From: Streptomyces sp. ST2-7A
Lineage (GTDB): Bacteria; Actinomycetota; Actinomycetes; Streptomycetales; Streptomycetaceae
Assembly: GCF_021390475.1 (NCBI RefSeq)
Contig: NZ_JAJUWS010000012.1
Location: 62,001-126,000, forward strand
Length of the DNA stretch: 64,000 nt
Reading direction: 5' to 3'
Shown: positions 1 through 8,700 of the stretch, in pieces
Layout: each line of letters begins with the position of its first letter
Numbering within the stretch: the stretch's first letter is position 1
Position numbers and translations under genes: made by a program
Notes under the pieces: model-generated
What the model was told of the DNA's origin: nothing
The model's input: only the letters and a program-made list of their open reading frames with translations
The model's database searches: none

Positions 1-1280
1 GAAAGGCGGAGTTCGCCCGGATCATGCAGCGGCACGGGCAGCGGATGGGCATCCATCTGGCCACCAACCGTTCCACGGTGTGGAAGTGGGAGCAGGGTCA
101 GAGCCCCGACGAGGACGCCCGACGAGTGCTCGCCGACCTGCTGGGCATTCCCTGGCCCCATGTTCAGGGCGTCCGGTGGCCCCTGTGGCTGCCGGTGTGG
201 GAGGTTCCGATGCTCTCTGCGGCGTGGAACGAAAACGGTACCGTGGAAGCCCTGACGAGACTCGGGGAGAGTGGGCGCATGGACCGTCGAGGCTTTCTGA
301 CGATTACTGGCGGGGCACTTTCCGGTGTCGCGGCGAGCTGGGCGGCGGCGCAGCCGGCTTTCGCCTCGGCCATGGAGGGGGGCCGCGTGACCGACGAGAT
401 GGTGACCACGATCGAGCAGCGCGTGGAGACCCTGAGGTCTCTGGACGCCCAGTTCGGCGGTGCCACCCTGCTGGAGCACGCGCAGGGGGATTTGGCACTG
501 ATCACGAATCTGCTGAAGTCGGGCCGCTACACGGACGCAATCAAGCATCGCCTCTACGCCCTTGCCGCCCGGGTGTCGTACATGACCGGCTGGATGGCCT
601 ACGACACCGGCCGGAAGTCCGCCGCCCAGTACTACGTGGGAGCCCTACGCACCGCGCGCACGGCGGGGGACGATGCCTTCGGATGCTTCATGCTGGCCGA
701 GATGGGGGTGCACGTCTCGGAGGAGGGCCACACCAAGGACCGCGTCGATCTCATCACCACGGCCGTGGACAACGCGCCGAAGGCGTTGTCTCCCCGCACG
801 CAGTCGTATCTCCACCTGCACAAGGCAGAGGCGCACTCCCGCCACGGTGAGCACCGGCAAGCCGGCGAGGAGTTGCACCGGTCCATCAGTCTTTGGGACC
901 GGGCCGACGACGAGAGCCCCGACTGGCTCGGCTGGTACGGCGATGCCCAGATGCGGTCCACCGAGGGCAAGATCATGCTTCGCAGCGGCCAGGTCAAGGA
1001 AGCGACCGGCGCCCTGGAGGAGTCGGTCAAGCGTGCCCTCCCACGGGACAAGGCCGTGCGGACGAGCCGACTGGCGGAAGCACGCCTCCAGGGCAGCGAC
1101 CTCGAAGGCGCACTGGACGCCGCCAACCACGGCGCGGAGCTGGTGGAGAACGGCGTCTCCTCCGTGCGTGCGGTGGATCGCCTTCAGGAGTTCTCCGCGA
1201 AGCTCGACCCCCATGCCCACGTCCCCGCCGTCCGCGAATTCCGCAACCGCCTCCAGGAACTACCGGCCCTGGCCGCGTGA
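1..1280 (+). CDS. XRE-type DNA-binding protein with TPR-like C-terminus (5' truncated by window)
   Basis: The reading frame is open from the first bases of the window, so the N-terminus is missing; the first internal ATG is at 24. The remaining N-terminal part has a helix-turn-helix signature (the NRSTVWKWEQG region) followed by a 'DRRGFL' stretch and a hydrophobic Ala/Gly segment typical of Streptomyces XRE regulators that carry a TPR-like repeat domain. The rest is helical with repeated A/L/H patterns, as in TPR proteins. These families are known as pleiotropic or quorum-type regulators, but the target is unknown here. The gene ends 160 bp before a tRNA-Arg 3' fragment, so it may be the last gene of an integrated element. 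Confidence 0.75.
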   Translation, partial: KAEFARIMQRHGQRMGIHLATNRSTVWKWEQGQSPDEDARRVLADLLGIPWPHVQGVRWPLWLPVWEVPMLSAAWNENGTVEALTRLGESGRMDRRGFLTITGGALSGVAASWAAAQPAFASAMEGGRVTDEMVTTIEQRVETLRSLDAQFGGATLLEHAQGDLALITNLLKSGRYTDAIKHRLYALAARVSYMTGWMAYDTGRKSAAQYYVGALRTARTAGDDAFGCFMLAEMGVHVSEEGHTKDRVDLITTAVDNAPKALSPRTQSYLHLHKAEAHSRHGEHRQAGEELHRSISLWDRADDESPDWLGWYGDAQMRSTEGKIMLRSGQVKEATGALEESVKRALPRDKAVRTSRLAEARLQGSDLEGALDAANHGAELVENGVSSVRAVDRLQEFSAKLDPHAHVPAVREFRNRLQELPALAA

Positions 1281-1440
1281 ACCGGCCGGAGAAACCGAGA
1301 GGCGATACGAACTACCTTCGGGGTCGGGGCGATCCTGACGGCAGCCGTGACGGCAACGACGGCACACAGGAGCGCGCGCGAGCGAGCATGAGCCCACTCG
1401 ACTCCGGAAGTGGCGGGGGTGGCGTAAGTGGTTGCCCGAT

Positions 1441-1483
1441 TCTACGGATCAGAAGGTTGCAGGTTCGAATCCTGCCGAGCGCA
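1441..1483 (+). other. tRNA-Arg(ACG) 3'-half fragment, probable attachment-site remnant
   Basis: The bases from the anticodon loop (ctacgg) through the T arm (ggttcgaatcc) to the acceptor strand (cgagcgc) plus discriminator A match the 3' half of actinobacterial tRNA-Arg(ACG). No D arm or 5' acceptor strand precedes it, so this is not a full tRNA. Integrases that use tRNA genes leave exactly this kind of 3' duplication at the distal end of the element. With this orientation the intact tRNA and the element would lie to the left of the window. The recall of the tRNA sequence is from memory. Confidence 0.75.
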
Positions 1484-1492
1484 CAGCAGACC

Positions 1493-1526
1493 GAAGCCCC
1501 GTTCCGATCCCCCGGAGCGGGGCTTC
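1493..1526 (+). terminator. Hairpin terminator downstream of the tRNA-Arg fragment
   Basis: A perfect 9-bp stem (gaagccccg / cggggcttc) with a 16-nt loop begins 9 nt after the tRNA fragment. Hairpins of this kind usually follow tRNA genes in Streptomyces. This suggests the original tRNA-Arg terminator was left behind on the distal side when the element integrated. Confidence 0.7.
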
Positions 1527-1778
1527 GTCATATCCGCGAGCGGCGAAGCGTGGCGAGGGAAGTACTCCGGCGCTCCGGTACACCCGGCACCTTCCGGGAG
1601 ACGGAAGGTGTCGGGCGATGTCGTCGCGGCCGTGCACGTGATGACCTCCCGGGCCTTCCCGCGCCGGACCGGTCCCACCGGGAAGGGGCGGGGACCCGCC
1701 CCTTCGGCCCGAGCCGGCGCGGAGGGGGCGCGACACCCGAGCGGACGTGTCCTCGCCCGGGGAACCGGTGGGAAGAGG

Positions 1779-3095
1779 TCAGTGGTCGGTCGGGCCAACC
1801 GGGACCCCCGTCTCCCGCGCCAGACGGCGCAGACGGTCCGAGGCGACCGGGCTCATGGTGAGCAGGTCGGAGACGAGTCGCCGGACCACCGGTTTGACCC
1901 GCACCATTTCCGGCGCCAGGTCGAGCGCCGCCTCCAACGCGACGATGGCCTCGTCCACGCGACGACGCTGGGTCCGGGCCGCCGCCACGTCGATGTGGAA
2001 GCGGGCCCGACGTTCCGCCGACAGGCCGGAGACGTCCAGGTTCTCGGCGACGCGTAGTGCTCTGCCCGCGTCCCCGAGGCGGACCGCGACGGCGACCTCG
2101 TGCAACTCCACGTTCAGCGTGCCGAACTCGGTGTGGTGCCCGTCGTTCTCACCGTCAACCGCTACGGCCATCTCGCGGGCGTGCCGCAGGTACTCGTACG
2201 CCTCCTCCGCGCGGTTCGACCGTCCCGCCGCCACGGCGCGTTGCAGGGTGAGCGCCCCACAGACGGATACGGCCGCCGGGTCTCCGCGTTCCACGGCCGG
2301 CGCCAGCGCGTCCGCCGTGTCCCCGGCCACCCGGCCGGCTTCCTCGTGGCGCCGCGCGCTGTTGAAGACGACCGCCAGCCGGAAGCCTCCCGCCGCCATC
2401 AGCAGTGGGTCCCGGGCACGTTCGGCGGCGGCCACCGAACGATCCACCGCGACCCGGGCCGCGTCCGGGTCACCGGCGTGGGCCAGTGCGGCTCCGCACG
2501 CCTGGTAGGCCGAGGCCAACAGCCGGAACGGCTCCCTCTCCTCACCGTCCCCGCCGCCCCTGGCCGCTGCCTCCAGTTCCGGGATCAGGCCGGTGAGGAG
2601 TTCGGCGAGATCGGCGTACGCACCGGCGTGGGTCAGTTCCCACGCCCGGTCCACCCCGTCCCGCAGCTTCGTCCGGTCGATCGGGCCGGCGCCCGAGAGA
2701 ACCGCCCGCAGGGCGTGGGCCTCGCCGAGCAGTACCCGCAACGCTTCCGCCGCCGGGGGTTCCCGGGTGGTCGCGGATGCCATGAGGGGCGCCTCGGCGG
2801 CCAGTTCGGCGACGGGGAGATCCAGGGCGTCGGCGACCTTCTCCAGCACCGTCATGCGATCGACGCGGCGTACTCCGCGTTCCACCTGTGAGACCCATGC
2901 CTCGGAACGGCCGAGCAGACCGGCGAACTCCTTCTGAGACAAGCCGCGTCGCTTGCGGTGCAGGGCCACCTTTCGACCCAGCGCCTTCGCGTATTCACCG
3001 ACGCCGGGGGAACGGACCGGGTGCCCGTGCCGTGCGAGGCCGGGGGCGAGGCCACCGGCGGCAGGGGCCTGGCGTTGGTGCAGGACTTCTCCCAC
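1779..3095 (-). CDS. XRE-family transcriptional regulator with TPR-like C-terminal domain
   Basis: The protein carries an N-terminal helix-turn-helix (KRRGLSQKEFAGLLGRSEAW, then VSQVERG) followed by about 350 residues of Ala-rich helical repeats resembling a TPR sensor domain. The start is uncertain. The conserved segment begins near GEYAKALGRKV at about 3000, but the codon there is GTC, so the nearest upstream GTG (3095) is used; GTG at 2969 is an alternative. The reading frame stays open far upstream to 3347, but that part is antisense to an ATPase-domain remnant and is probably not translated. The protein probably acts as a cytoplasmic one-component regulator; its ligand is unknown. Confidence 0.72.
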   Translation of the reverse strand: MGEVLHQRQAPAAGGLAPGLARHGHPVRSPGVGEYAKALGRKVALHRKRRGLSQKEFAGLLGRSEAWVSQVERGVRRVDRMTVLEKVADALDLPVAELAAEAPLMASATTREPPAAEALRVLLGEAHALRAVLSGAGPIDRTKLRDGVDRAWELTHAGAYADLAELLTGLIPELEAAARGGGDGEEREPFRLLASAYQACGAALAHAGDPDAARVAVDRSVAAAERARDPLLMAAGGFRLAVVFNSARRHEEAGRVAGDTADALAPAVERGDPAAVSVCGALTLQRAVAAGRSNRAEEAYEYLRHAREMAVAVDGENDGHHTEFGTLNVELHEVAVAVRLGDAGRALRVAENLDVSGLSAERRARFHIDVAAARTQRRRVDEAIVALEAALDLAPEMVRVKPVVRRLVSDLLTMSPVASDRLRRLARETGVPVGPTDH

Positions 3096-3170
3096 CGCCT
3101 GCACATCCACCGGGGCCACCCCGGCCACACCATCACCGCCGAACTCACCGGCGAGGCTGCTCGGTGCTGA
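2985..3170 (+). pseudogene. C-terminal remnant of a HATPase_c (anti-sigma-like) protein
   Basis: This frame reads RVFTDAGGTDRVPV, then GGRGLALVQDFSHRL and a short beta-strand tail before the stop. That resembles the end of Streptomyces RsbW-like ATP-binding regulators, which have a D-x-G box, then GGRGL..V and a final strand such as GKTVW.EL. Only about 60 residues remain, with no N-terminal half in frame. It overlaps, antisense, the upstream region of the XRE gene, suggesting a junction left by rearrangement. Confidence 0.4.
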
Positions 3171-3279
3171 ACCACTGTTCCGCACCGACACGGGTGGTGC
3201 CCCGCGTGGACACCACCCGTGCAGGGTCCCTGCCCGCCCCGCCCCCGGCGCGTCGTCCGTTCCCGCCCCCGTCCGGGGG

Positions 3280-3626
3280 TTACTCGGCGGGCAGGGCCTC
3301 GCGCATCGCCCGGGCGGTGGCGGTCGGGTCGTAGCCCTCGGGGACACCCTCGACGAGGATGATGTCGCCCTCGATGTGCCGCGAGCGCAGCGGTGCGATC
3401 TCCCGGTACGCCGGTGAGTCCCACCAGGCCCGCGTCTCGGCGATGCCGGGGAAGCCGATCACCACGACTGTCCCGGCCGGTTGCCCTCCTTCACCTCGTG
3501 CGGGGTCGCGTGCGCGAGGAAGCGTCCGCCGTGCGGCTCGAAGGTGGCGGAGACGCGCTCGATGTACTCGGCGATCTCCGGGTGCGGAGTGGCTTCGCCC
3601 AGATGGGCTATGGCGTAGGCGGGCAT
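3280..3626 (-). pseudogene. DUF1330-family protein broken by one frameshift
   Basis: Starting at ATG 3626 the frame reads MPAYAIAHLGEATPHPEIAEY and so on, a normal DUF1330 (dimeric ferredoxin-like fold) N-terminus, and runs into a stop soon after EGNRPGQSWW. The C-terminal half (GTVVVIGFPGIAETRAWWDS, then the rest to ALPAE) lies in the adjacent frame and ends at TAA 3280. Joining the frames within the ggccggga run near 3470-3480 restores an intact protein of about 115 residues. It is divergent from the tetR gene, so the two may share an operator. A single-base sequencing error is as likely as a real inactivation. Confidence 0.75.
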
Positions 3627-3807
3627 GGTGTCCTTCCGTCGGTTCGGGCTCCGTGCGCCGGGAGCATGGCACGTCGGTATCCGGTCGTCGACGCCTTATC
3701 GGACGGGTGGCCCCGTCATCGCACGGCATCGCCAGGGTGCCCACCCCACGCCGACGTCACGTCTTCCGCGCCTCCGTCGACCGCCCCTTCCGTTTGCCTA
3801 TGGCTTG

Positions 3808-3821
3808 TAGGTTATGACCTA
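3808..3821. promoter_or_regulatory. Palindromic operator upstream of tetR
   Basis: The site taggt-tatg-accta is a perfect inverted repeat in an otherwise AT-poor region, between the divergent DUF1330 and TetR genes and 28 bp before the tetR start. TetR-family regulators commonly bind such sites in their own promoters. Autoregulation is inferred. Confidence 0.5.
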
Positions 3822-3849
3822 ATGGTTGTAGGAGAGTGGAGGAGCGTCC

Positions 3850-4428
3850 ATGGTGCGGGCGGGACTGAGCCGTGACCGGCTGATCCGGGCGGGGGCCGAG
3901 CTGGCCGACGAGGTCGGGTTCGACCGGGTGACCGTGTCGGAGCTGGCCCGACGGTTCGACGTGAAGGCCGCCAGCCTGTACTCGCACGTGCGGAACTCCG
4001 CGGACCTCACCACCGGCATCACGCTGCTCGCCCTGGAGGAACTGGCCGACCGGGCCGCGGACGCGCTGGTCGGCCTGGCCGGCCGGGACGCGCTGGCCGC
4101 TCTGGCGACCGCGTACCGCGACTACGCCCGCGAACACCCCGGCCGGTACGCCGCCGCCCGTGCCCGGCTCGATCCGGGGGCGGCCGCCGGCAGCGCCGGT
4201 GTTCGGCACGCCCGGATGACGCGGGCGATCCTGCGCGACTACGGGCTCGCGGAGCCGGAGGAGACCCACGCGGTGCGGATGGTGGGTGCCGTCATCCACG
4301 GCTACGCGGAACTGGAGTCGGCCGGAGGCTTCGAGCACACGCCGGTGGATTCCCGGGAGTCGTGGGACTGGACCCTGGACGCGCTCGACGCCGCGTTGCG
4401 GAACCCGCCCGGGCCCCGCCCGGGTTGA
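3850..4428 (+). CDS. TetR/AcrR-family transcriptional regulator (WHG-type C-terminal domain)
   Basis: At 192 residues this has normal TetR length. The N-terminal helix-turn-helix is clear (LIRAGAELADEVGFDRVTVS, then ELARRFDVKAASLYSHV). The C-terminal half has the helical ligand-binding core with an internal HGYAELE stretch typical of the WHG-type domain. A purine-rich ribosome site (ggagagtggagg) precedes the ATG. A palindrome at 3808-3821 is its likely operator. It probably controls itself, the divergent DUF1330 gene and possibly the SGNH hydrolase 70 bp downstream. The ligand is not predictable. Confidence 0.88.
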   Translation: MVRAGLSRDRLIRAGAELADEVGFDRVTVSELARRFDVKAASLYSHVRNSADLTTGITLLALEELADRAADALVGLAGRDALAALATAYRDYAREHPGRYAAARARLDPGAAAGSAGVRHARMTRAILRDYGLAEPEETHAVRMVGAVIHGYAELESAGGFEHTPVDSRESWDWTLDALDAALRNPPGPRPG

Positions 4429-4499
4429 CCGCCCACCACCCCGCCCGGCCCCACCCGCCCGGCCCCGCACGAAAAACACGGACAGTACGGAAACGGACC

Positions 4500-5720
4500 A
4501 TGAGCGACGACCATCCCCTGATCTCCACCGCCATCACCGCCGACCTGGTGCGCGGGGCCGTCGAGTTGGAGCGCACGGAGCGCGGCGTGCTGCCGCACCG
4601 CCTGCCCGCACGCGCCCGGGCCCGGGGTGCCGACGCGCAGGTGTTGATGGCGGAGGCCCAGCCCTCCGGCGTGCGGCTGGCGTTCCGGACCCGGGCGGGC
4701 ACCGTGGAGTTGGACGCCCTGGCCACCAAGCGGGCGTACCGGGGAGCCCCACCCCGTCCGGACGGGGTGTACGACCTGGTGGTCGACGGTCGGCTCACCG
4801 ACCGGGGGAGCATCACCGGGGGGAACGTCGTGACCATCGACATGACCGCCGGAACCACCGGGATGGAACCCGGTCCGGTGGGTACCCTGCGTTTCGCCGG
4901 CCTGCCCGCCGGGGTCAAGGACGTCGAGCTGTGGCTCCCGTTCAACGAGGTCACCGAACTGATCGCGCTGCGCACGGACGCCCCGGTGGAGCCGCTGCCC
5001 GACCGGGGCCGCAGGGTGTGGCTGCACCACGGCAGTTCGATCAGCCACGGCTCGGACGCCGAGAGTCCCACCGCCACCTGGCCCGCGCTCGCCGCCGCCC
5101 GGGGCGGGGTGGAGCTGATCAATTTGGGCTTCGGCGGGGGAGCGTTGCTCGATCCGTTCACCGCCCGCACGATGCGGGACACCCCGGCGGATCTGATCAG
5201 CATCAAGATGGGCATCAACCTGGTCAACACCGACGCGATGCGGCTGCGCGCCTTCACTCCGGCGGCGCACGGCTTCCTGGACACCATTCGCGACGGGCAC
5301 CCCACCACGCCGCTCCTGGTCGTCTCCCCGATCCTGTGCCCCATCCACGAGGACACGCCCGGCCCCTCGGCCTTCGACGAGGACGCGCTCGCCGCCGGGA
5401 GGGTGCGCATGCGCGCGGCGGGGGATCCGGCCGAGCGCGCCGCCGGGAAGCTGACGCTGAACGTCATCCGCGAGGAGTTGGCCCGGATCGTCGAACGGCG
5501 CGCGGCCGAGGACCCGAACCTGCACCACCTCGACGGTCGCCTGCTCTACGGCTCGGACGACGTCACCGAACTGCCGCTGCCCGACGAACTCCACCCCGAC
5601 GTGGCCACCCACCGCCGCATGGGCGAACGCTTCGCCGCCCTGGCCTTCACCGACGACGGCCCCTTCGCCGCCGCGGGGGCCCGGGTCCGGCCGGAATCGG
5701 CCTCCTCCTATCGCCGGTAG
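4500..5720 (+). CDS. SGNH/GDSL-family hydrolase
   Basis: This 406-residue protein has an N-terminal beta-rich half (about 1-170) and a C-terminal SGNH hydrolase domain. The visible blocks are HHGSSISHG (nucleophile Ser), LINLGFGGGALLDPF (Gly block), SIKMGINLVN (Asn block) and DELHPD (Asp-His of the triad). Such enzymes are esterases or lipases; the N-terminal beta domain suggests a carbohydrate-linked ester, which is inference. No signal peptide is evident, so it is probably cytoplasmic. Its end overlaps the convergent fic gene by 13 bp. The chosen ATG follows a short gap after tetR, so co-transcription is possible. Confidence 0.85.
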   Translation: MSDDHPLISTAITADLVRGAVELERTERGVLPHRLPARARARGADAQVLMAEAQPSGVRLAFRTRAGTVELDALATKRAYRGAPPRPDGVYDLVVDGRLTDRGSITGGNVVTIDMTAGTTGMEPGPVGTLRFAGLPAGVKDVELWLPFNEVTELIALRTDAPVEPLPDRGRRVWLHHGSSISHGSDAESPTATWPALAAARGGVELINLGFGGGALLDPFTARTMRDTPADLISIKMGINLVNTDAMRLRAFTPAAHGFLDTIRDGHPTTPLLVVSPILCPIHEDTPGPSAFDEDALAAGRVRMRAAGDPAERAAGKLTLNVIREELARIVERRAAEDPNLHHLDGRLLYGSDDVTELPLPDELHPDVATHRRMGERFAALAFTDDGPFAAAGARVRPESASSYRR

Positions 5721-6844
5721 GGGTAAAGGAAGGGCTCGGTGGATCTCCGGACCGCCTCACGAATCCCCAGCGTTCGTGGTCCGGCGGTATAGAAACGGCC
5801 TCTGGCCTTTCCGTGCTGCTCCAGCCAGCCCGTGCGCACCAGTTCCCGGATGTCCCGGGTGGACTGCTGCAGGCTCAGCTCCGAGTCCGCCTGGTACACC
5901 GGGCGGCGGACACGACCACCCAGGAAGGCCGGTAGGAGAGCCACCGCCACCCGTTCGTCCATGCCGGACCCGGATACGGCTTCGGTCAGGGCCTGCCAGG
6001 CACGGGTGTAGAGGTCGAAGCGTCGTTTGGCCTGCTGGGCCTGGACGTGGTGGCCGGTGAGACAGAACTTCAACCAGGTCGACGTATCGGCGTCCGGACT
6101 CCAGCGCGGCCCCCCGGTCTGCCGTAGCACCTCGTAGTAGCCGTAGGTGTTCTGGCCGTGGCCCAGCCACTCCTCGATCGAGGAGAACTCGGCGGGCATC
6201 AATTCCTCGCGGGAGAAGATGAGGGTGGAAAGGGCCCGTGACATGCGTCCGTTCCCGTCGGCCCACGGATGGATCTTGAGGAGATTCAGGTGGGCCATGG
6301 AGGCCCGCACGTGCACCGGGGAGTCGAGATCCCCCTCGTTGAGCCAGGTGACCAGCTCCTCCATGAGGTGGGGAACGTCGTCGCCGATCGGAGCCGTGTA
6401 GACCGGGACCATCTCGTCCTCGGGACTCGCCACGTACACCGGGCCCCTGCGCAGGCGTCCCGGGCGCTTGGAGGGGTGGTGCTCCTGAATCATGTAGTGC
6501 AGGCCGTTGACGAGGCCCAAGTCGTAGCGGAACTCCGGCCCGGGGTCGGAGAGGGCGAGGATGTAGGTCATCGCTCTCTGGTAGCCCTCCACCTCCCTGC
6601 GGGTTGTCTCGCTGCTCTCCAAGGGCTCCTCACCCACCATGAGGTCCTCGACGTCATCGATCGTCGCCGCGTAGCCCTCGATGGTGTTGGATCCGGCGAT
6701 CGCGCGGGCCGTCAGATTGCGGCGCAACTGTTTGGTCCACCGGCGTGGAGAGCGGAGCAGATGCCGCATTTCATGGCGCATCTCCGTGATCTCGTCGAGC
6801 GCCAACCGGTCCGCGTCATCGAGAGGAGGAGTGCGATAGAGCAT
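5708..6844 (-). CDS. Fic-domain AMP-transferase, class II (self-inhibited)
   Basis: The 378-residue protein contains the full Fic core motif HPWADGNGRMSR (about residues 190-205), with catalytic His and the phosphate-binding GNGR. An upstream SNTIEGY segment (about residue 52) fits the (S/T)xxxE(G/N) inhibitory helix of class II Fic proteins, in which the Glu blocks ATP binding. The C-terminus looks like a winged helix (LSLQQSTRDIRELVRTGWLE), as in many Fic-HTH proteins, so it may bind its own promoter. A 14-bp inverted repeat overlaps the start codon. The substrate is unknown. No separate antitoxin gene is adjacent. Confidence 0.92.
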   Translation of the reverse strand: MLYRTPPLDDADRLALDEITEMRHEMRHLLRSPRRWTKQLRRNLTARAIAGSNTIEGYAATIDDVEDLMVGEEPLESSETTRREVEGYQRAMTYILALSDPGPEFRYDLGLVNGLHYMIQEHHPSKRPGRLRRGPVYVASPEDEMVPVYTAPIGDDVPHLMEELVTWLNEGDLDSPVHVRASMAHLNLLKIHPWADGNGRMSRALSTLIFSREELMPAEFSSIEEWLGHGQNTYGYYEVLRQTGGPRWSPDADTSTWLKFCLTGHHVQAQQAKRRFDLYTRAWQALTEAVSGSGMDERVAVALLPAFLGGRVRRPVYQADSELSLQQSTRDIRELVRTGWLEQHGKARGRFYTAGPRTLGIREAVRRSTEPFLYPYRR

Positions 6845-6878
6845 GCCTCGATGACACCATCATCGTGTCATCGAGGCA
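6844..6878. promoter_or_regulatory. 14-bp perfect inverted repeat at the fic start codon
   Basis: The arms tgcctcgatgacac and gtgtcatcgaggca are separated by 7 nt (catcatc). The left arm begins at the last base of the fic start triplet, so the site lies immediately upstream of the ATG. It could be an operator for the winged-helix end of the Fic protein or an mRNA hairpin in a very short leader. Confidence 0.7.
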
Positions 6879-6904
6879 AGAGGGGCGATGCCTTTTGTGG
6901 CGCC

Positions 6905-8635
6905 TCATGGGTCTGTGGAGGTCATCGTGTCCCGGGGAGGTACGGGGTCGTGCCGTTCCGTCGGGGAGTCCGTCTCATCGGGGATCGAGCGCCGGCCTCC
7001 CGGGGCCCCGTCCCCCAACCCTCCCCGACCGGCCGGGGAGGAGCAGGAGGGCGGCGAGGGGGAGGGCGGCCAGGGCCAGCCACGGGACGGCCGGGGGATG
7101 TTCGGCTCCAGGAGCCGGCCCACGCCGGCGCCCCCGATGAGCACGATCAGCCCGGAGATCGAGGAGAGCGCGCCGGTGTAGAGGCCGAGGCGATTCGACT
7201 CGGCGAGGTCGGGCACCATGCCGCGCGCGGCCGGGGCGATGAGCATCTGTCCCACGGTGAGCAGCACCACGAACCCGGCCACCGGCAGCAGCGCGACGGC
7301 CCCGCCGGTGAGGTCGGCGGGCAGGGCGGCGGCCACGAGCGCGAAGCCGGCGGAGAGGGTGAGCAGTCCACCGGCCATGGCCCGCCGTGCGCCCAGCCGC
7401 GCGGTCGCCCAATGGGTGACCGGAAGTTGGGTGGTCACCACCAGCAGGGAGGAGAGGGCGAACAGCCATCCGAGCGTGGCGGAGGAACCACCCGCCCGGT
7501 CCACCTCCACCGGCAGGGCCAGGTAGAGCTGGTTGTAGGCGAGCAGGTAGGTGCCGTACACCAGGCACAGCGCGAGAAACGCCCGGTTGCGCAGCATGGT
7601 CCGCACGCCCCCGCGCCCCCGGGCGGGTTCGCGCCCCGGGATGCGCTGCGGCAGCAGCCACAGGTGTCCGACGAACACCAGGACGAAGACGCCGGCGCCC
7701 GCCAGGCAGGCGGCACGGAAGTCCACCGCGAGCAGCAGCACACCCACCAGCGGCCCGAGGAAGGCCCCGGCCTGGCCCGCCACGGTGAGCAGCGCCAGCA
7801 CCCGTGCCCTGGAGCCGAGTCCCTCCTCCTCCCGGCACACCGCCTGCCGGGCGACCTCCGACTCCACGGCAGGGGAGAACAGCGCGGCGGCGAAGCCGAT
7901 GAGGAGCACCGCCCCGATCACCGAGGCGGTGCCCCCGGCGAAGCCGAGCCAGGCGAAGCCGGCGACGCGCAGCACGCAGCCGACCAGCACCACCGGGCGG
8001 ACGCCGAGCCGGTCGGTGAGCATCCCGCCGACGACGAAGAGGCCCTGTTGGCTGAAGGTGCGCAGGCCGAGTACCAGGCCGATGAGCCAGCCGGCCATGC
8101 CGATACCCGATCCGAGGTGGTCGGCGAGGAACGGCAGGACGGCGAAGAAGCCGATGTTGAAGGCGAACTGGGTGCCGATCAGCAGGCGCAGCGGCGGGGA
8201 GAGCGGCGGTTCGTCCCCACCGCCCGTGAGCCGGCGCAGGCGGGAGAGGCGGCCGGGGCCACCGGGGCGGGGGAGGGCGTCCGGGCGGGGTGGGAGCCCT
8301 CCGGGGTCGGGTTGCCCGCCGTCCCCGCCGTCCCCGCCCTCCCCGGGTCCCCGCTTCCCGCTGTTCCCGGTGCGCCGGTCCCCGGTGTCCCAGCCGTTGT
8401 CGGCATCCTGCTCCCCGGGGCCCCCGGTGCGCTCCCCGGCGTCGGTCTTCGCCGTGGTCCCGGCGGAGGCCGACGGGCCGGCATCCACACCGGCACCGGC
8501 CCCGGCCCCGGCGGTCGGGACGGTGGGCCCGATGGGGCCGGCCGCCCCGGGGCCGATGGGTTCGCGGCCGATGAGGGCCGGTCCGGCCGGTCCGGTGGGA
8601 CCGGCGACATCGGGGGCGGAGTGGGAGGGGCGCAT
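6905..8635 (-). CDS. MFS transporter (exporter of metallophore type), C-terminal frameshift
   Basis: After a roughly 140-residue Gly/Pro-rich N-terminal stretch, the protein shows about 12 membrane segments starting at LRLLIGTQFAFNIGFFAVLP, with MFS features (LTDRLGVRPV between TM2 and TM3). The last segment is lost in the printed frame (PSRGWPWPPSPSPP). The neighbouring frame gives VPWLALAALPLAALLLLPG and stops at 6975, so one base is probably mis-set in the ccggggg run near 7090. It is the last gene of the operon after the binding protein and permease. Staphylopine-type metallophore loci pair such exporters with ABC importers; the substrate is inferred. The low-complexity N-terminus may mean a later real start. 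Confidence 0.8.
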   Translation of the reverse strand: MRPSHSAPDVAGPTGPAGPALIGREPIGPGAAGPIGPTVPTAGAGAGAGVDAGPSASAGTTAKTDAGERTGGPGEQDADNGWDTGDRRTGNSGKRGPGEGGDGGDGGQPDPGGLPPRPDALPRPGGPGRLSRLRRLTGGGDEPPLSPPLRLLIGTQFAFNIGFFAVLPFLADHLGSGIGMAGWLIGLVLGLRTFSQQGLFVVGGMLTDRLGVRPVVLVGCVLRVAGFAWLGFAGGTASVIGAVLLIGFAAALFSPAVESEVARQAVCREEEGLGSRARVLALLTVAGQAGAFLGPLVGVLLLAVDFRAACLAGAGVFVLVFVGHLWLLPQRIPGREPARGRGGVRTMLRNRAFLALCLVYGTYLLAYNQLYLALPVEVDRAGGSSATLGWLFALSSLLVVTTQLPVTHWATARLGARRAMAGGLLTLSAGFALVAAALPADLTGGAVALLPVAGFVVLLTVGQMLIAPAARGMVPDLAESNRLGLYTGALSSISGLIVLIGGAGVGRLLEPNIPRPSRGWPWPPSPSPPSCSSPAGRGGLGDGAPGGRRSIPDETDSPTERHDPVPPRDTMTSTDP

Positions 8636-8700
8636 GGTGGGCCTTCGGTGGTGCGGGAGCGCGGGAGCGCGGGAGTGCGGGAAGGAGGCGCGAGGGGCCT

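Noticed and set aside
1428..1641. Short peptides across the tRNA-Arg fragment (ending RQDSNLQPSDP)
   Set aside because: This peptide is the known artefact of translating tRNA 3' ends.
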